Positions 21,612-31,425 of a stretch of DNA of 64,000 bases are shown in pieces. The notes under the pieces are model-generated. The model was not told where the DNA came from. It saw only the letters and a program-made list of their open reading frames with translations, and ran no database searches. The stretch covers positions 1 through 64,000 of IMG/VR virus record IMGVR_UViG_3300023174_000138. One strand, written 5' to 3'. Position 1 is the stretch's first letter; each line of letters opens with the position of its first letter. Made by a program: the position numbers and the translations under genes. The DNA comes from a virus.

Positions 21612-24056
21612 ATGGCAAGAACTATTCAAAGTCCAGGAGTTGAAATTCGTGAAGTTGACCTCACGTTAAGACCTGTAATCAATCAAGGCACTAGTGTATT
21701 TATAACTGGTTTTGCCGCTCAAGGCCCTATCGATGAAGTGTTACAGCCAACCTCTTTAAGCGAATTTGAGCAAATTTACGGTACCCCGACCAATGCCGCA
21801 GAAAGATATTTTTATCATACAGTAAAGGCTGCCCTGCAAGGGCCAGTGCAGTTAAAAGTTTCTAGACTACCTTACGGTGATGATCGAGGTGAAGGCTTTG
21901 CTACATGGCGCTACAGCGCTCTAGTTTACCCAGCAGTCGGCTTCAACACAACAACCAATCCTATTTCTTCAACCTATACAAGCAAGCTTTCTGCAAATGC
22001 ATTATTTCTTACGGCGCCTTATCACCTAGAATTATCTTTAGAACAATATCAACTATTGGCTAATAATAATATTGATTGGTCGGTTGATGGTATTACTGCA
22101 GAAATTCCATTTACTGGGTTTAATGAAATAGGTAGAACAGCGATAATAATCATAAACAAATCTCAAGTGACAAACAATAATAAGTTTGAAGGTTATTATG
22201 TCGCTTTAACAGACAATGCTAATGTTAACCCTGCTACACCCTTTGACGGTGTTGGCTCCATTAAAGCTGTAGGAGCGTCTCTACCAGTTATTGGTGAGGC
22301 TACCTCGTACATTAGTGTACCGAAAACTAGATTAAATTTTGCTTTATCTGCTACAAAATTTGGTGACGGTACAAGTATTAGTGAAGTAATGGAAAACATG
22401 AGCACATTTGATATAGCTGGTACAAACTTCTCTGATACATTATCATTAGGTGTCTTCAAGCTAAGACAGAGCGTATTTTCACCAGATGTGATAGCGTTAG
22501 ATTATGTTTTATCTGAAAAATATGTAGGCTCGCTTGATTATCACAGACAGATTGCTTCTGAAACTGGTGGTGCACCGACGAGCTTTTTCTTAGGGAATTT
22601 AACAAAGAATTCCCCTAACATTAAGGTTTTAGTTAACCCTTATATTTCAAATCAACTATCCAATACATGGCTTGATTCTAGTGGTAAGCCAACAAAAACA
22701 GTGAGAATGGCATCTCAGCAAAACTTTACACCTTTAAGTGTTCAGGGAGCTGTTGACACAAGCACATCATTTTTAACACGCGTAGGTACAACATCCGCTG
22801 TTACTATTAAAGGTAGCGTGGTAAATCTCAAGAATTCAGAATTTGCAGATGTAAACGATTATGCTGACAGTCTGTTTCCACTTGGTGTATATTCAGAAAC
22901 AGTTACAACTAATAAAAATATCGGAAGCTTGCCTCAGAAGTTAGAGCGTGTTTTCGATTTAGTTGAAAATGCCGATCTATATCCAATTAATATTGTCCCC
23001 GAAGCTGGTCTAGGATCAATTTATGTTGGTGTAACTGAGGCCGCGGTTAAGGCAAATATACCTCTTTCCGCGTGCGGTCCCTACAGTGAGACAACTCCAA
23101 TCAACACATTAAGTAGTTTCTATACAACTAATAACGAGCTAATAACCGATGAAGGATTGAGAATACGCGGTAATTATAATGCCGTAGCTAGTGTATTTGT
23201 AAATGCTGCGCAAAATCAAAGAAAAGACTTTTTAGTTGTTCTGGATGCTCTAAGACATATTTTTGTTCAAGGTGAGAACAATAAGATTATCAATACAAAG
23301 AAAATTTACAGTCCTAATGCAGGTGTTGATCCAGATCCTCGCGCACCAGGTTATGTAAGTACTAACTTTAGTCAACACATTTATTGGCCATTAAGACATC
23401 AATTTGGTCTGCTAGATTCTAGTTATGCATGTACATATGCTACGGTAGCCCAGGTCTTAGATCCATCTACTAATAGACAGGTCTGGATTCCATTCTCTGG
23501 GTTTGCAACCGCTGCAATGGCTAATACTGATGCAAACTTTCAACCATGGTTTGCCCCCGCAGGGTTTACACGCGGTATATTACTTGGTGTAAATGATCTT
23601 GGTGTTTATCCTAAGCAGAAGCAGCGCGATCAACTTTATAAAATTGGTCTAAACCCTGTACCGTTCTTCCCTGTTGAAGGTTTTGTTATCTTCGGTCAGA
23701 AGACATTGCTCAAGAAGCCCAGCGCTTTTGATCGCATTAATGTACGTAGATTATTCTTAAATCTAGAAGTAGCTACTAGGGACACTGTTAAGTATTTTGT
23801 GTTCGAACCCAACACATTGTTTACTAGAACACAAGTAATTAATACTTTAACACCTATTTTTGAAAATGCTAAGAATACTGAAGGGTTATATGATTATCTC
23901 ATTATTTGCGATGAGCGTAATAATACGCCCGATGTTATCGATCAAAATGAAATGAAGGTTGATATTTATCTAAAGCCGGTCCGTGCCGCGGAGTTTATCT
24001 TAGTAAGCTTCTACGCTACACGTACTGGTCAAAACTTCCAGGAGTTAGTAGCGTAA
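21612..24056 (+). CDS. 18: tail sheath protein (T4 gp18-like)
   Basis: 814 aa contractile sheath subunit (T4 gp18 is 659 aa). The start R-T-I-Q-S-P-G-V-E-I-R-E-V-D-L and the C-terminal domain with F-V-F-E-P-N, L-F-T-R-T-Q-V-I-N-T and V-D-I-Y-L-K-P-V-R-A-A-E-F-I are typical of phage sheath proteins. The extra length lies in the middle, where the variable protruding domains are in this family. GGAG at 21596-21599 stands 12 nt before the ATG. It is one of the few promoter-proximal genes here with a leader of normal length. Confidence 0.95.
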   Translation: MARTIQSPGVEIREVDLTLRPVINQGTSVFITGFAAQGPIDEVLQPTSLSEFEQIYGTPTNAAERYFYHTVKAALQGPVQLKVSRLPYGDDRGEGFATWRYSALVYPAVGFNTTTNPISSTYTSKLSANALFLTAPYHLELSLEQYQLLANNNIDWSVDGITAEIPFTGFNEIGRTAIIIINKSQVTNNNKFEGYYVALTDNANVNPATPFDGVGSIKAVGASLPVIGEATSYISVPKTRLNFALSATKFGDGTSISEVMENMSTFDIAGTNFSDTLSLGVFKLRQSVFSPDVIALDYVLSEKYVGSLDYHRQIASETGGAPTSFFLGNLTKNSPNIKVLVNPYISNQLSNTWLDSSGKPTKTVRMASQQNFTPLSVQGAVDTSTSFLTRVGTTSAVTIKGSVVNLKNSEFADVNDYADSLFPLGVYSETVTTNKNIGSLPQKLERVFDLVENADLYPINIVPEAGLGSIYVGVTEAAVKANIPLSACGPYSETTPINTLSSFYTTNNELITDEGLRIRGNYNAVASVFVNAAQNQRKDFLVVLDALRHIFVQGENNKIINTKKIYSPNAGVDPDPRAPGYVSTNFSQHIYWPLRHQFGLLDSSYACTYATVAQVLDPSTNRQVWIPFSGFATAAMANTDANFQPWFAPAGFTRGILLGVNDLGVYPKQKQRDQLYKIGLNPVPFFPVEGFVIFGQKTLLKKPSAFDRINVRRLFLNLEVATRDTVKYFVFEPNTLFTRTQVINTLTPIFENAKNTEGLYDYLIICDERNNTPDVIDQNEMKVDIYLKPVRAAEFILVSFYATRTGQNFQELVA

Positions 24057-24067
24057 CAGTGAGAGGG

Positions 24068-24075
24068 AATAAATA
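24068..24075 (+). promoter_or_regulatory. T4-type late promoter box (AATAAATA) of the tail tube gene
   Basis: Ends 5 nt before the ATG at 24081. Confidence 0.6.
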
Positions 24076-24080
24076 ATTTT

Positions 24081-24632
24081 ATGGCTGATGTAAAACAATT
24101 AATTGCTGATTTTTATAGGGTTGCATCTACTAGAGATTTTCAACGCGATATTCAATTTCGTGTATTGAGCATCACCCCTGGTGGCACAACTATTAGTTTT
24201 GATGAAAATGATTTAGTGTATGCAAAAGCAGCGAGTTTACCTGCACGTCAAATTACAAATGTACAAGCTAAGTTTATGGGATTAAATTTCAACCTTCCTG
24301 GTACCGCAGCATACCCTAACAGTGACGGTTATACACTAACATTCTATAATGATGCTAAGAATAATTTAAGACAAAAATTTGAAGATTGGACCCGTGATAC
24401 ATTTAATGATGCTAACAGCACCGGTAATTACTTCACACCTACACAAGCCAGTACAATAGATCTAGTTCAGCTAGACACTCAAATGAACAGAGTTGCACAA
24501 TATCAACTTGTAGGTGTGAGTATTCGCAATGTTGGTGATATCAAATATAGTATCGGTGAAGGCACTGGTCAAATAGTTGATTTCGACGTTACTCTAGCTT
24601 ATCACTATTTCACACGCAAAGAATTATCTTAA
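24081..24632 (+). CDS. 19: tail tube protein (T4 gp19-like)
   Basis: 183 aa (T4 gp19 is 163 aa). It builds the inner tube of the contractile tail. Y-A-K-A-A-S-L-P-A-R-Q-I-T-N matches the conserved strand-loop region, T-L-T-F-Y-N-D and F-E-D-W-T-R-D match the central helix region, and the C-terminus ends V-D-F-D-V-T-L-A-Y-H-Y-F. It follows the sheath gene as in T4, with its own late box 5 nt upstream of the ATG. Confidence 0.9.
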   Translation: MADVKQLIADFYRVASTRDFQRDIQFRVLSITPGGTTISFDENDLVYAKAASLPARQITNVQAKFMGLNFNLPGTAAYPNSDGYTLTFYNDAKNNLRQKFEDWTRDTFNDANSTGNYFTPTQASTIDLVQLDTQMNRVAQYQLVGVSIRNVGDIKYSIGEGTGQIVDFDVTLAYHYFTRKELS

Positions 24633-24644
24633 TTTAATCAGTGC

Positions 24645-24652
24645 CATAAATA
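24645..24652 (+). promoter_or_regulatory. T4-type late promoter box (CATAAATA)
   Basis: Ends 6 nt before the ATG at 24659. Confidence 0.5.
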
Positions 24653-24658
24653 TTTTAA

Positions 24659-25597
24659 ATGGCACTTTCTAATCCATTAATTGATGCTTTCCAGGGCTTA
24701 GTTTCTAACACTGTTGGTGTTGGTCGCGGTGTTAATCCTCTTAGCCAGCCTCAAATTACTACACTACTCGGGTTTAATATTCCTGGTGTACCATTAGTTA
24801 GTACTAGAGATTACTTTTTACTTCAACTACAATCATGGCTTACTTCTCTACCGCTACAAACCCAATGGATTGCTGTTATAGATAGTTTTCCTTACGCATT
24901 AAGAACTGAGCTATTACAGAGTCTAGAAAGGACAGACGGCGGTAAAAAAGGCTTTGATATTGACCGAGCACGAGCAATATTAACGAGCTATCCATTACAA
25001 AAAGTAATAGGGTGTGTATTTGCACAAGGCGCACAAATACCTGGCGAGACCCTAACTGTTATGGATACGCCGTTAGACAATAATAGAGGATTTGTACCTG
25101 GTATAATATCTGATAAGCGATCTGGGTACGCTGGTAACCCTCTTGCATTAGATTTTTTAGAAACAAATACAAGTATTGTAGATTTTGTCTTTAGACCCTG
25201 GGTGATGCTCGCTAGTCATTATGGTCTAGTTGCGCGACCAGGAGATATGCCCGGGTCTAAAGACCTTTTTAACGTTAAATCAAACATTACATTACTATGT
25301 TATACGCGTAGCTATCAAAACGTAAGTCAAATTCCAAGAAAAGTATTTACATTTTATAACGTTGTACCCACGCTAATTAATAACTTTAATTTAGACTATG
25401 GCTCTGAACCCACAGATGCTACTGCATATCGTGTAAATTTTACTTACACGAATTATACTATACAAAATAATCTATACTTTCCGCTTGCAGATATTATTCA
25501 AACTGCAAGTTCTGTATTCAACAACGGGTATACACCTACAGTATCACCGTTACAGTCTTCAAATAATTACCCTCAAAATGTAGCTGGTTTTTTCTAA
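24659..25597 (+). CDS. 54: baseplate tail-tube initiator (T4 gp54-like)
   Basis: 312 aa (T4 gp54 is 320 aa). The C-terminal two-thirds show the tube-like fold of the gp48/gp54 pair: V-M-D-T-P-L-D-N-N-R-G-F, L-A-L-D-F-L-E, V-D-F-V-F-R-P-W, and V-N-F-T-Y-T-N-Y near the end. It primes tube polymerisation on the baseplate. T-Q-W-I-A-V-I-D-S-F-P near residue 63 is a typical start of the folded part. Confidence 0.75.
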   Translation: MALSNPLIDAFQGLVSNTVGVGRGVNPLSQPQITTLLGFNIPGVPLVSTRDYFLLQLQSWLTSLPLQTQWIAVIDSFPYALRTELLQSLERTDGGKKGFDIDRARAILTSYPLQKVIGCVFAQGAQIPGETLTVMDTPLDNNRGFVPGIISDKRSGYAGNPLALDFLETNTSIVDFVFRPWVMLASHYGLVARPGDMPGSKDLFNVKSNITLLCYTRSYQNVSQIPRKVFTFYNVVPTLINNFNLDYGSEPTDATAYRVNFTYTNYTIQNNLYFPLADIIQTASSVFNNGYTPTVSPLQSSNNYPQNVAGFF

Positions 25598-25616
25598 TTT
25601 TTTTGTTAACTAGCAT

Positions 25617-26441
25617 ATGGAGTTTGTTCTAAATTGTTGGGTCCCATCATTAAGCGGTTTTTATAAAATAAAAGAACTCAGAAACCGGCAAATATCTACC
25701 CTCTCGAAATATATTCTTAACGAAGATCACCCCGGTACAAATCAGTGTTTTGAAGAAATAATAAAAGAAAATTTTGTAGATTACAATGCATATAGTTTAA
25801 ACCGTTTTGATAAATGGTTTATCCTAACATTTCTGCGTGCAATTAACGTTTCTCCAACACTATATCTTCAAACTACAAATACAGGTAACATACCATGTAA
25901 TATAGAAATATCACTTTTTGATATTTTAACTAAACTATCGGAAATTAATTGTATAGATACTTTTAAAATAGGTGTTGAAAATATTAATTTTTTGCTACAA
26001 CCTCATAAATTATTATTTACCGATGAACCAGTTTTAGACTCTATTGCTACGGTTGAATATAAGAGTCAAAATATTACAGATTTAAAATTAATAAAAGAAT
26101 TGCTTTTAAAAAATGTCAATTTAAGAAACTACATAGCTCAGGAATTACTTCTTAAAGATGGTCAGTCTCAACACTACATTATAAAAAATAATAATACTTC
26201 ACTTAATTTAGCTGATTTACCGGTGCGTGTTTATGATAATACATTATTCTTTTTTGTAAGGTCTATCTATTTACCCTACTGCAAGGGATTATATGAAAAG
26301 CAGTATAATTTAATGAGATTTGGCAATTTTAGCTATAGTGATCTACAGCAATTAACACCTGCAGAAAGTGATATTTTCCTAAATTTATTTAAACAAGATG
26401 AATCTGATAAATCTCAGTCTAATGGTATTAATATTCAATAA
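25617..26441 (+). CDS. 26: baseplate hub assembly protein (T4 gp26-like)
   Basis: 274 aa. N-terminal V-P-S-L-S-G-F-Y-K-I-K-E-L-R-N-R-Q (about residues 9-25), F-D-K-W-F-I-L-T-F-L-R-A and I-S-L-F-D-I-L-T-K-L follow the pattern of the T4 gp26 baseplate family (208 aa in T4), here with a longer C-terminus. The family assists assembly of the central hub. It has no promoter box or Shine-Dalgarno sequence of its own and probably depends on read-through from gene 54. Confidence 0.65.
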   Translation: MEFVLNCWVPSLSGFYKIKELRNRQISTLSKYILNEDHPGTNQCFEEIIKENFVDYNAYSLNRFDKWFILTFLRAINVSPTLYLQTTNTGNIPCNIEISLFDILTKLSEINCIDTFKIGVENINFLLQPHKLLFTDEPVLDSIATVEYKSQNITDLKLIKELLLKNVNLRNYIAQELLLKDGQSQHYIIKNNNTSLNLADLPVRVYDNTLFFFVRSIYLPYCKGLYEKQYNLMRFGNFSYSDLQQLTPAESDIFLNLFKQDESDKSQSNGINIQ

Positions 26442-26452
26442 CTGGAAAACAT

Positions 26453-26460
26453 TATAAATA
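26453..26460 (+). promoter_or_regulatory. T4-type late promoter box (TATAAATA)
   Basis: Perfect consensus ending 7 nt before the ATG at 26468. Confidence 0.75.
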
Positions 26461-26467
26461 TATTATT

Positions 26468-28012
26468 ATGGACGATATTAGCTCTGCAAGTAAAGCATCT
26501 CACGAGCTAGATCAATTGCTTCTTGATATAACCATGGGTGATCTGAATAAGGATTTTGCCAATGCTGATAATACAGCAAAGAACTTAATTCAATTTACCC
26601 CGGTCGAAGTACCTAGCGACAAAATAGCTGATCCCTTAGCGGTAGCTAGTCCGCAGTCTAGTAAGCAGGGCGAAACCACTAGTGATATTATTCAAGACAT
26701 TAACTTATCAGATCTTGATAGGCTTAACCAAAAATTTACCGAGCAAACAGCTCGTAATAATCAACCAACTGAGCCTGCAGCCTCTCAACCGCAACAACTT
26801 CCTGTAAAGCAAGAAAAACCTGAAAAAACATTACCTCAACCTGCTTTACAAAAATTTGATGAAAAAGCTTTTAACGAAGAAATGGAAAAAATGGAAGAGA
26901 AACTAGCTAGAGATACTGCCCATTTGGCTCCTCCGCCAGATATATTTTCAAAAAGTACACCTAGCGCAGCGGATAAGGTCAAGGCCATAAAGGAAAAAAC
27001 CGTTACAGAGGGCAAACCAGCAGCTAGCCTGGCAGAAACTCAAGAAAAAAAATTACCCGATTGGGTAACTATGCCTGTAAAGAAAAAAGATAAAGAAGAA
27101 GTAGTTACTAAAGATGTACCTGCAATAAAAGAAAATATTAAAACAACTGGCATTCAACCTGATACAGTTAAAGTAGCTAAACCAGAGCCAGTTCAAGCAC
27201 CTAACACACCTGTAGCAGCTCCGGTAGCTAAGATTACCACACCACCTGCATTACGTACCGAGCAAGAAGCTACCACAAAAAAATCCGAACCTAATCAAGG
27301 TTTAAAGCCTTTTAGTGAAGCACAAGTAGCGCAAGCACCAAAACCAGAATCAAAAGAAAATAAGCCTAAACGACCTATTGATAATCCAAATATAGCTAAC
27401 CAAATACAGTCTGCATTAAGAGGTATTAATGAGCTAAGCCCGGCACTTGATGTTTTTAATCTTAAGGCGTATGTTAATCAGGGTATTAAAGAAGGTGCCG
27501 CAATGAGAGGTGCACCTGGAGTAACGGATATGGAGTCATTGCTAAAGCAGTTACCATTTGCCTCTATACCAAAGCAACCATCTGCTGAACAATCACAGCA
27601 AGCAGCACCAGAACAGCCATCAACACCATTTAATTTTAACCTTGGCTCTTCTATACCAAATATATCGGAGCGCAGGTCTCCAACAGCCCTCGCAAGTAAT
27701 AACGATAGATCACTTATTGTTATAAATCAAAATTTAAATAAGATATCAATTAGTCTTCAGCAAACACAACAAACTCTTGTCAACTCGCTAAATTCGCTAA
27801 ATAATACAGCAATGGAAATACTAAGAACTATACCAACTATATCCATACAACAAGGTCAAACTAATAGTAGTGCTAGTACTAGCAACAATAAAGGTCACTT
27901 CACACCCACTGAATCGTTAAACTTAATAGGTAATTTTAGAGATAAACTCGGATTAACGCCACGAACGTTTGCTAATAATACCGTTTTTCCAGGTAATAAC
28001 AGCATAGCATAA
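26468..28012 (+). CDS. long disordered tail/baseplate protein, possible tape measure (gp29 position)
   Basis: 514 aa. Residues about 70-310 are P/K/E/Q/A-rich and probably disordered. A short folded part (about 312-370) and a helical segment with N-L-N-K-I-S-I-S-L-Q-Q-T-Q-Q-T-L (about 420-460) follow. It lies between the gp26-like and gp48-like genes, where T4 has the hub and tape-measure genes 27-29. A tape-measure or hub role is inferred from place only; the extended composition is unlike a typical helical tape measure. Confidence 0.6.
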   Translation: MDDISSASKASHELDQLLLDITMGDLNKDFANADNTAKNLIQFTPVEVPSDKIADPLAVASPQSSKQGETTSDIIQDINLSDLDRLNQKFTEQTARNNQPTEPAASQPQQLPVKQEKPEKTLPQPALQKFDEKAFNEEMEKMEEKLARDTAHLAPPPDIFSKSTPSAADKVKAIKEKTVTEGKPAASLAETQEKKLPDWVTMPVKKKDKEEVVTKDVPAIKENIKTTGIQPDTVKVAKPEPVQAPNTPVAAPVAKITTPPALRTEQEATTKKSEPNQGLKPFSEAQVAQAPKPESKENKPKRPIDNPNIANQIQSALRGINELSPALDVFNLKAYVNQGIKEGAAMRGAPGVTDMESLLKQLPFASIPKQPSAEQSQQAAPEQPSTPFNFNLGSSIPNISERRSPTALASNNDRSLIVINQNLNKISISLQQTQQTLVNSLNSLNNTAMEILRTIPTISIQQGQTNSSASTSNNKGHFTPTESLNLIGNFRDKLGLTPRTFANNTVFPGNNSIA

Positions 28013-28013
28013 T

Positions 28014-29483
28014 ATGAACCTATACACATTTGAAAGTTTTTCTCAGCCAAATCCCATGTTGAACGGGGCCCCGCGATTAATGCCTGCGGGTATGATTTCT
28101 GGCCAGGGCGCCAATTATATAGCAAAAGATAGTGCTAGCTATGGATTGATTGATGTTATTAACAAATTTCAATGGACAACATCGCCAAAATCTTCTCGAC
28201 AAGAAGTACCTAACATACTATTAAAAGAAAAGCGTCTTAAGAATAATGCTCTTTATGCGCAAGTCGCTTATTATGGGTTAGCACTTGGCGGTGTTATGGC
28301 TGGTGGACTTGGTGGTTTAACTTCGCTAAACGAAACATTTAGACCATTTGCGCAGGCATTAGTCGGCGGGTTCGGTGCACAAACGTTTGCAAGTACAGTG
28401 ACAAAGACTTTGCAAAATATAACTTCCTTTATTAATGGCGATGCGGGTGGGTTGGGCTCGGGGTTACTTTCAAAATCTTTAGAACTTGCGACAGCCGGGC
28501 TTGGTATAGCTGGCGGTGCTATGGCCACCCCCGAAAACATACAAATGGGCCTTAACACTATAGCGCAAGCAGCTCAATTATTAGGTCAGAATATGCCTGG
28601 TAAATTTAATATAGAAAGATTAGCTAGTGACACACTGCAACCCTATGAAGGTCTTTACATAACTGAAGATACAAAGTTTATCTACAGCCTTCCATACTTT
28701 AGCGATGAACAAAACAGTATTAATAATGCCTTCGGAGATTTTGATGAAGTAATGGGCCAAGGCGGTCTTGATCCACTCAATGCATATGCAGCCGCACAAA
28801 ATGTTAGAGCTGCTGCAAACTTTATGTCCGGCACACTTAATTTTGATGCCCCCGGCATTTATATTGAAAAGCCTAAGTTTTTTAATTTTAAAGAACAAGG
28901 CGAACAAATTAGATTTAGGTTTCCTCTTATTAATACTGGGTGGTCGACATATGAAGATGTGTGTCAAAACTGGCAGTTAATGTATCTTTTAGCTTATCAA
29001 AATAGACCTAATAGAAGAAGCCGTGATTTAATAGATCCAGCTGTAATTTACGAGCTAACAATACCTGGTGTAAGATTTTACCCTTTCGCGTATATTAGTG
29101 ACATGTCTATTAATTTTGTTGGAGCTAGACGTAGAATGAATTTAACGGTACCTTTAGCTGGTGGCTCTAGATCTATAAACACAATTGTGCCTGATGCTTA
29201 TGTGATTGATATAACATTAACAACACTTGTATCTGAAACTCAGAACTTTCTTTTTGCACTTTTACATGATAAGCAGGATGTTATTACGACGGTTGAGCAA
29301 AGATCGGTGTTTGATATTTTTGCTGAAGAAGCAAGAAGAGGGTTTAATAGGACTGTGCTTCAAAGTCAAGAGCCAACAACTAGATCTGGCGCTCAACAAT
29401 TAGGTGAAGCCGCAGGCAATATTATTAATTTCTTTAGGAAATCACCTGTCGGATCAGGTCCCGGGTCAGGAGGTATACAATGA
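28014..29483 (+). CDS. 48: baseplate tail-tube cap protein (T4 gp48-like)
   Basis: 489 aa (T4 gp48 is 364 aa). The C-terminal half carries the tube-like fold: I-R-F-R-F-P-L-I-N-T, E-L-T-I-P-G-V-R-F-Y-P-F-A, and I-V-P-D-A-Y-V-I-D-I-T-L-T-T-L-V, a signature of gp48-type proteins. Residues about 85-165 are glycine/alanine-rich and hydrophobic (Y-G-L-A-L-G-G-V-M-A-G-G) and may form an inserted helical hairpin. The stop overlaps the next start (ATGA). Confidence 0.7.
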   Translation: MNLYTFESFSQPNPMLNGAPRLMPAGMISGQGANYIAKDSASYGLIDVINKFQWTTSPKSSRQEVPNILLKEKRLKNNALYAQVAYYGLALGGVMAGGLGGLTSLNETFRPFAQALVGGFGAQTFASTVTKTLQNITSFINGDAGGLGSGLLSKSLELATAGLGIAGGAMATPENIQMGLNTIAQAAQLLGQNMPGKFNIERLASDTLQPYEGLYITEDTKFIYSLPYFSDEQNSINNAFGDFDEVMGQGGLDPLNAYAAAQNVRAAANFMSGTLNFDAPGIYIEKPKFFNFKEQGEQIRFRFPLINTGWSTYEDVCQNWQLMYLLAYQNRPNRRSRDLIDPAVIYELTIPGVRFYPFAYISDMSINFVGARRRMNLTVPLAGGSRSINTIVPDAYVIDITLTTLVSETQNFLFALLHDKQDVITTVEQRSVFDIFAEEARRGFNRTVLQSQEPTTRSGAQQLGEAAGNIINFFRKSPVGSGPGSGGIQ

Positions 29484-29872
29484 CCGGCTTAAGTGCGTTA
29501 GGGGTATTTAGAAAAGATTTAGATTTTCTAGAAACTGTACCCAGTATAAGCTACGAAAATATATTTCGTATGTATTCTACAGAAAATACAGAATCTTCAA
29601 ATTTTTACTATTTTAATATTTTAAATAGTGTTTATTTTCCTGATAATATACCCACAGGTAGTTATTATACAATTACTCTAAATAAACGGTTACCGTGGAC
29701 AGCAATAAGCTATAATGAGTATAGGACAATAGATCTATGGTGGATTATAGCACTAGCAAATAAAATATATAATCCCGTATATTATCCGGCTCCCGGTTCG
29801 ACGTTAAGAATTATTAAACCTGAATATGTGAAGTTAATTTTTGATGAAATAACCTTACAGACAAAGCAATAA
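29480..29872 (+). CDS. 53: baseplate wedge protein (T4 gp53-like)
   Basis: 130 aa (T4 gp53 is 196 aa). R-L-P-W-T-A-I-S-Y-N-E-Y-R-T-I-D-L-W-W and A-N-K-I-Y-N-P are the family signature. gp53 joins wedges into the hexagonal baseplate. AGGAGGT (29468-29474) five bases before the ATG is the strongest Shine-Dalgarno sequence in the window and lies inside the previous gene. Confidence 0.88.
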   Translation: MTGLSALGVFRKDLDFLETVPSISYENIFRMYSTENTESSNFYYFNILNSVYFPDNIPTGSYYTITLNKRLPWTAISYNEYRTIDLWWIIALANKIYNPVYYPAPGSTLRIIKPEYVKLIFDEITLQTKQ

Positions 29873-31425
29873 TGAACTCGATACAAAACTTAAGTTTTAC
29901 TGGTAAACCAGAGCGTGTGACTATAGGTGATAATACTTATGAATTTAATATAATGTTAATTAACGGTGACGGTCAAACTATTGGTATAAAATACTCAAGT
30001 TTAGTTGAGTTGTCTATCTCTGATACCTTAACAAACTTTTACGCTGATGGATATATTATTTTTAATAACGCATTAGATGCATTAGAGAGTGTTCAGAGTA
30101 TTTCAACAGATGTAAGGGGTCGCCCAGAGCAAGCGTTTTCTACATTTACGTTTCGTGGAGATGGAAGAGATTTCTTAGCAATTAATATACAGCCTTCTGT
30201 TCACACAGATGACACCGATCCAATAAACCACGTTGATAATAAAAATCAATTCTCTCTTAATTACATGTTCTCTATTCTTGACATGCAGGACATTATTACG
30301 GAGGATAAAGAAACTAAACTTAAGAAATTATATTTTTGTGATTTTGTTTTTCAAATTTTAAACGAAAAAAACGCCTATTTTTCAACAAGTAAACTTTCAA
30401 CAGATAAAGGAAAAGGAAACACAAACAGGAGCATTTATACTGGCGAGGCAATAAAACAGCTTCTAGCATCTACCCTTTCACAGGACACTGGACTCACACA
30501 AAAATTTAGCGCTAAATGGGATCGGGGAGAAGAAAAAATATTTTACAGTAGCTCCGCTGGTGGCAAAGCTATTGATGATCTGTATTATCTTTTAGATTAT
30601 CATGTTAGTACAAAAGAGAATGACTATTGCCCTGCGTTGTTAAGAAAAAACAGACAAAATATATGGACATTGAGTCCTGTGACAGAGTTATTTAAATCTG
30701 CATATTACAAAGGGTCTTCATCTCTAGGAGATATAGGCGGGACAGGATTAATAGAGAATTTTATTATCGGGAAACCTACATCGGGAGATTATAATCCTAT
30801 TAATTCAATAGAACGTAATCCTAAAACTTCGTTTTTTGCTAATAATTTGCCTGATTATTCATTTATAGAAAATTTCGAAAGTGCCAATATTAGCGCACCT
30901 TCCAGTACATATGGCGTTGCAACGCACGTAGTACACAATTACAACGTTGCAGAAAAAACGTTTTCTATTGACTTAGCAGAAAATAGCATAAACTCTGCTT
31001 TTAAGAAATATAAAAAACATTTTGTTCAAACTCAAAAAGGACTGATAGGTTCTTCGCCTAGTGCAAATTTATCACTTAATAGGACTAAGACCGATAATAA
31101 AAATGTTCATCATGTTTTTAACCCTAACCCCACTCAAACTATTAGGTTAAATTCTGGTAGCAATAAAATTCTACTTAATTCGATTTTTAACAATACAACC
31201 ATTGGATTTAAAACACGTGGAAGTATTTTTAGGGAAGCTGGTAAATTCTTTACGGCAGACAGACGTGATTTTGCCAATAGTTCCGCTTTTGATAATAAAA
31301 TGCTCGGCACGTATTTGATAACTAAAGTAGATCATGTATTTAAAAACGGACAGTATTATAATTATCTGGTTGGTGTGAAAACATATGCTGCAGAAAAAAC
31401 TAAAAATTCTAACGAGATTATATGA
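29872..31425 (+). CDS. baseplate central hub protein (gp27-like)
   Basis: 517 aa (T4 gp27 is 391 aa). The two-domain hub pattern is suggested by N-terminal strands (L-V-E-L-S-I-S-D-T-L-T-N-F-Y-A-D-G-Y-I) and a C-terminal R-G-S-I-F-R-E-A-G-K-F-F with L-G-T-Y-L-I-T-K-V-D-H-V-F, as in tail hub proteins of T4-like and other contractile phages. It follows gene 53 with a one-base overlap and is coupled to the next gene by ATGA. Confidence 0.7.
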   Translation: MNSIQNLSFTGKPERVTIGDNTYEFNIMLINGDGQTIGIKYSSLVELSISDTLTNFYADGYIIFNNALDALESVQSISTDVRGRPEQAFSTFTFRGDGRDFLAINIQPSVHTDDTDPINHVDNKNQFSLNYMFSILDMQDIITEDKETKLKKLYFCDFVFQILNEKNAYFSTSKLSTDKGKGNTNRSIYTGEAIKQLLASTLSQDTGLTQKFSAKWDRGEEKIFYSSSAGGKAIDDLYYLLDYHVSTKENDYCPALLRKNRQNIWTLSPVTELFKSAYYKGSSSLGDIGGTGLIENFIIGKPTSGDYNPINSIERNPKTSFFANNLPDYSFIENFESANISAPSSTYGVATHVVHNYNVAEKTFSIDLAENSINSAFKKYKKHFVQTQKGLIGSSPSANLSLNRTKTDNKNVHHVFNPNPTQTIRLNSGSNKILLNSIFNNTTIGFKTRGSIFREAGKFFTADRRDFANSSAFDNKMLGTYLITKVDHVFKNGQYYNYLVGVKTYAAEKTKNSNEII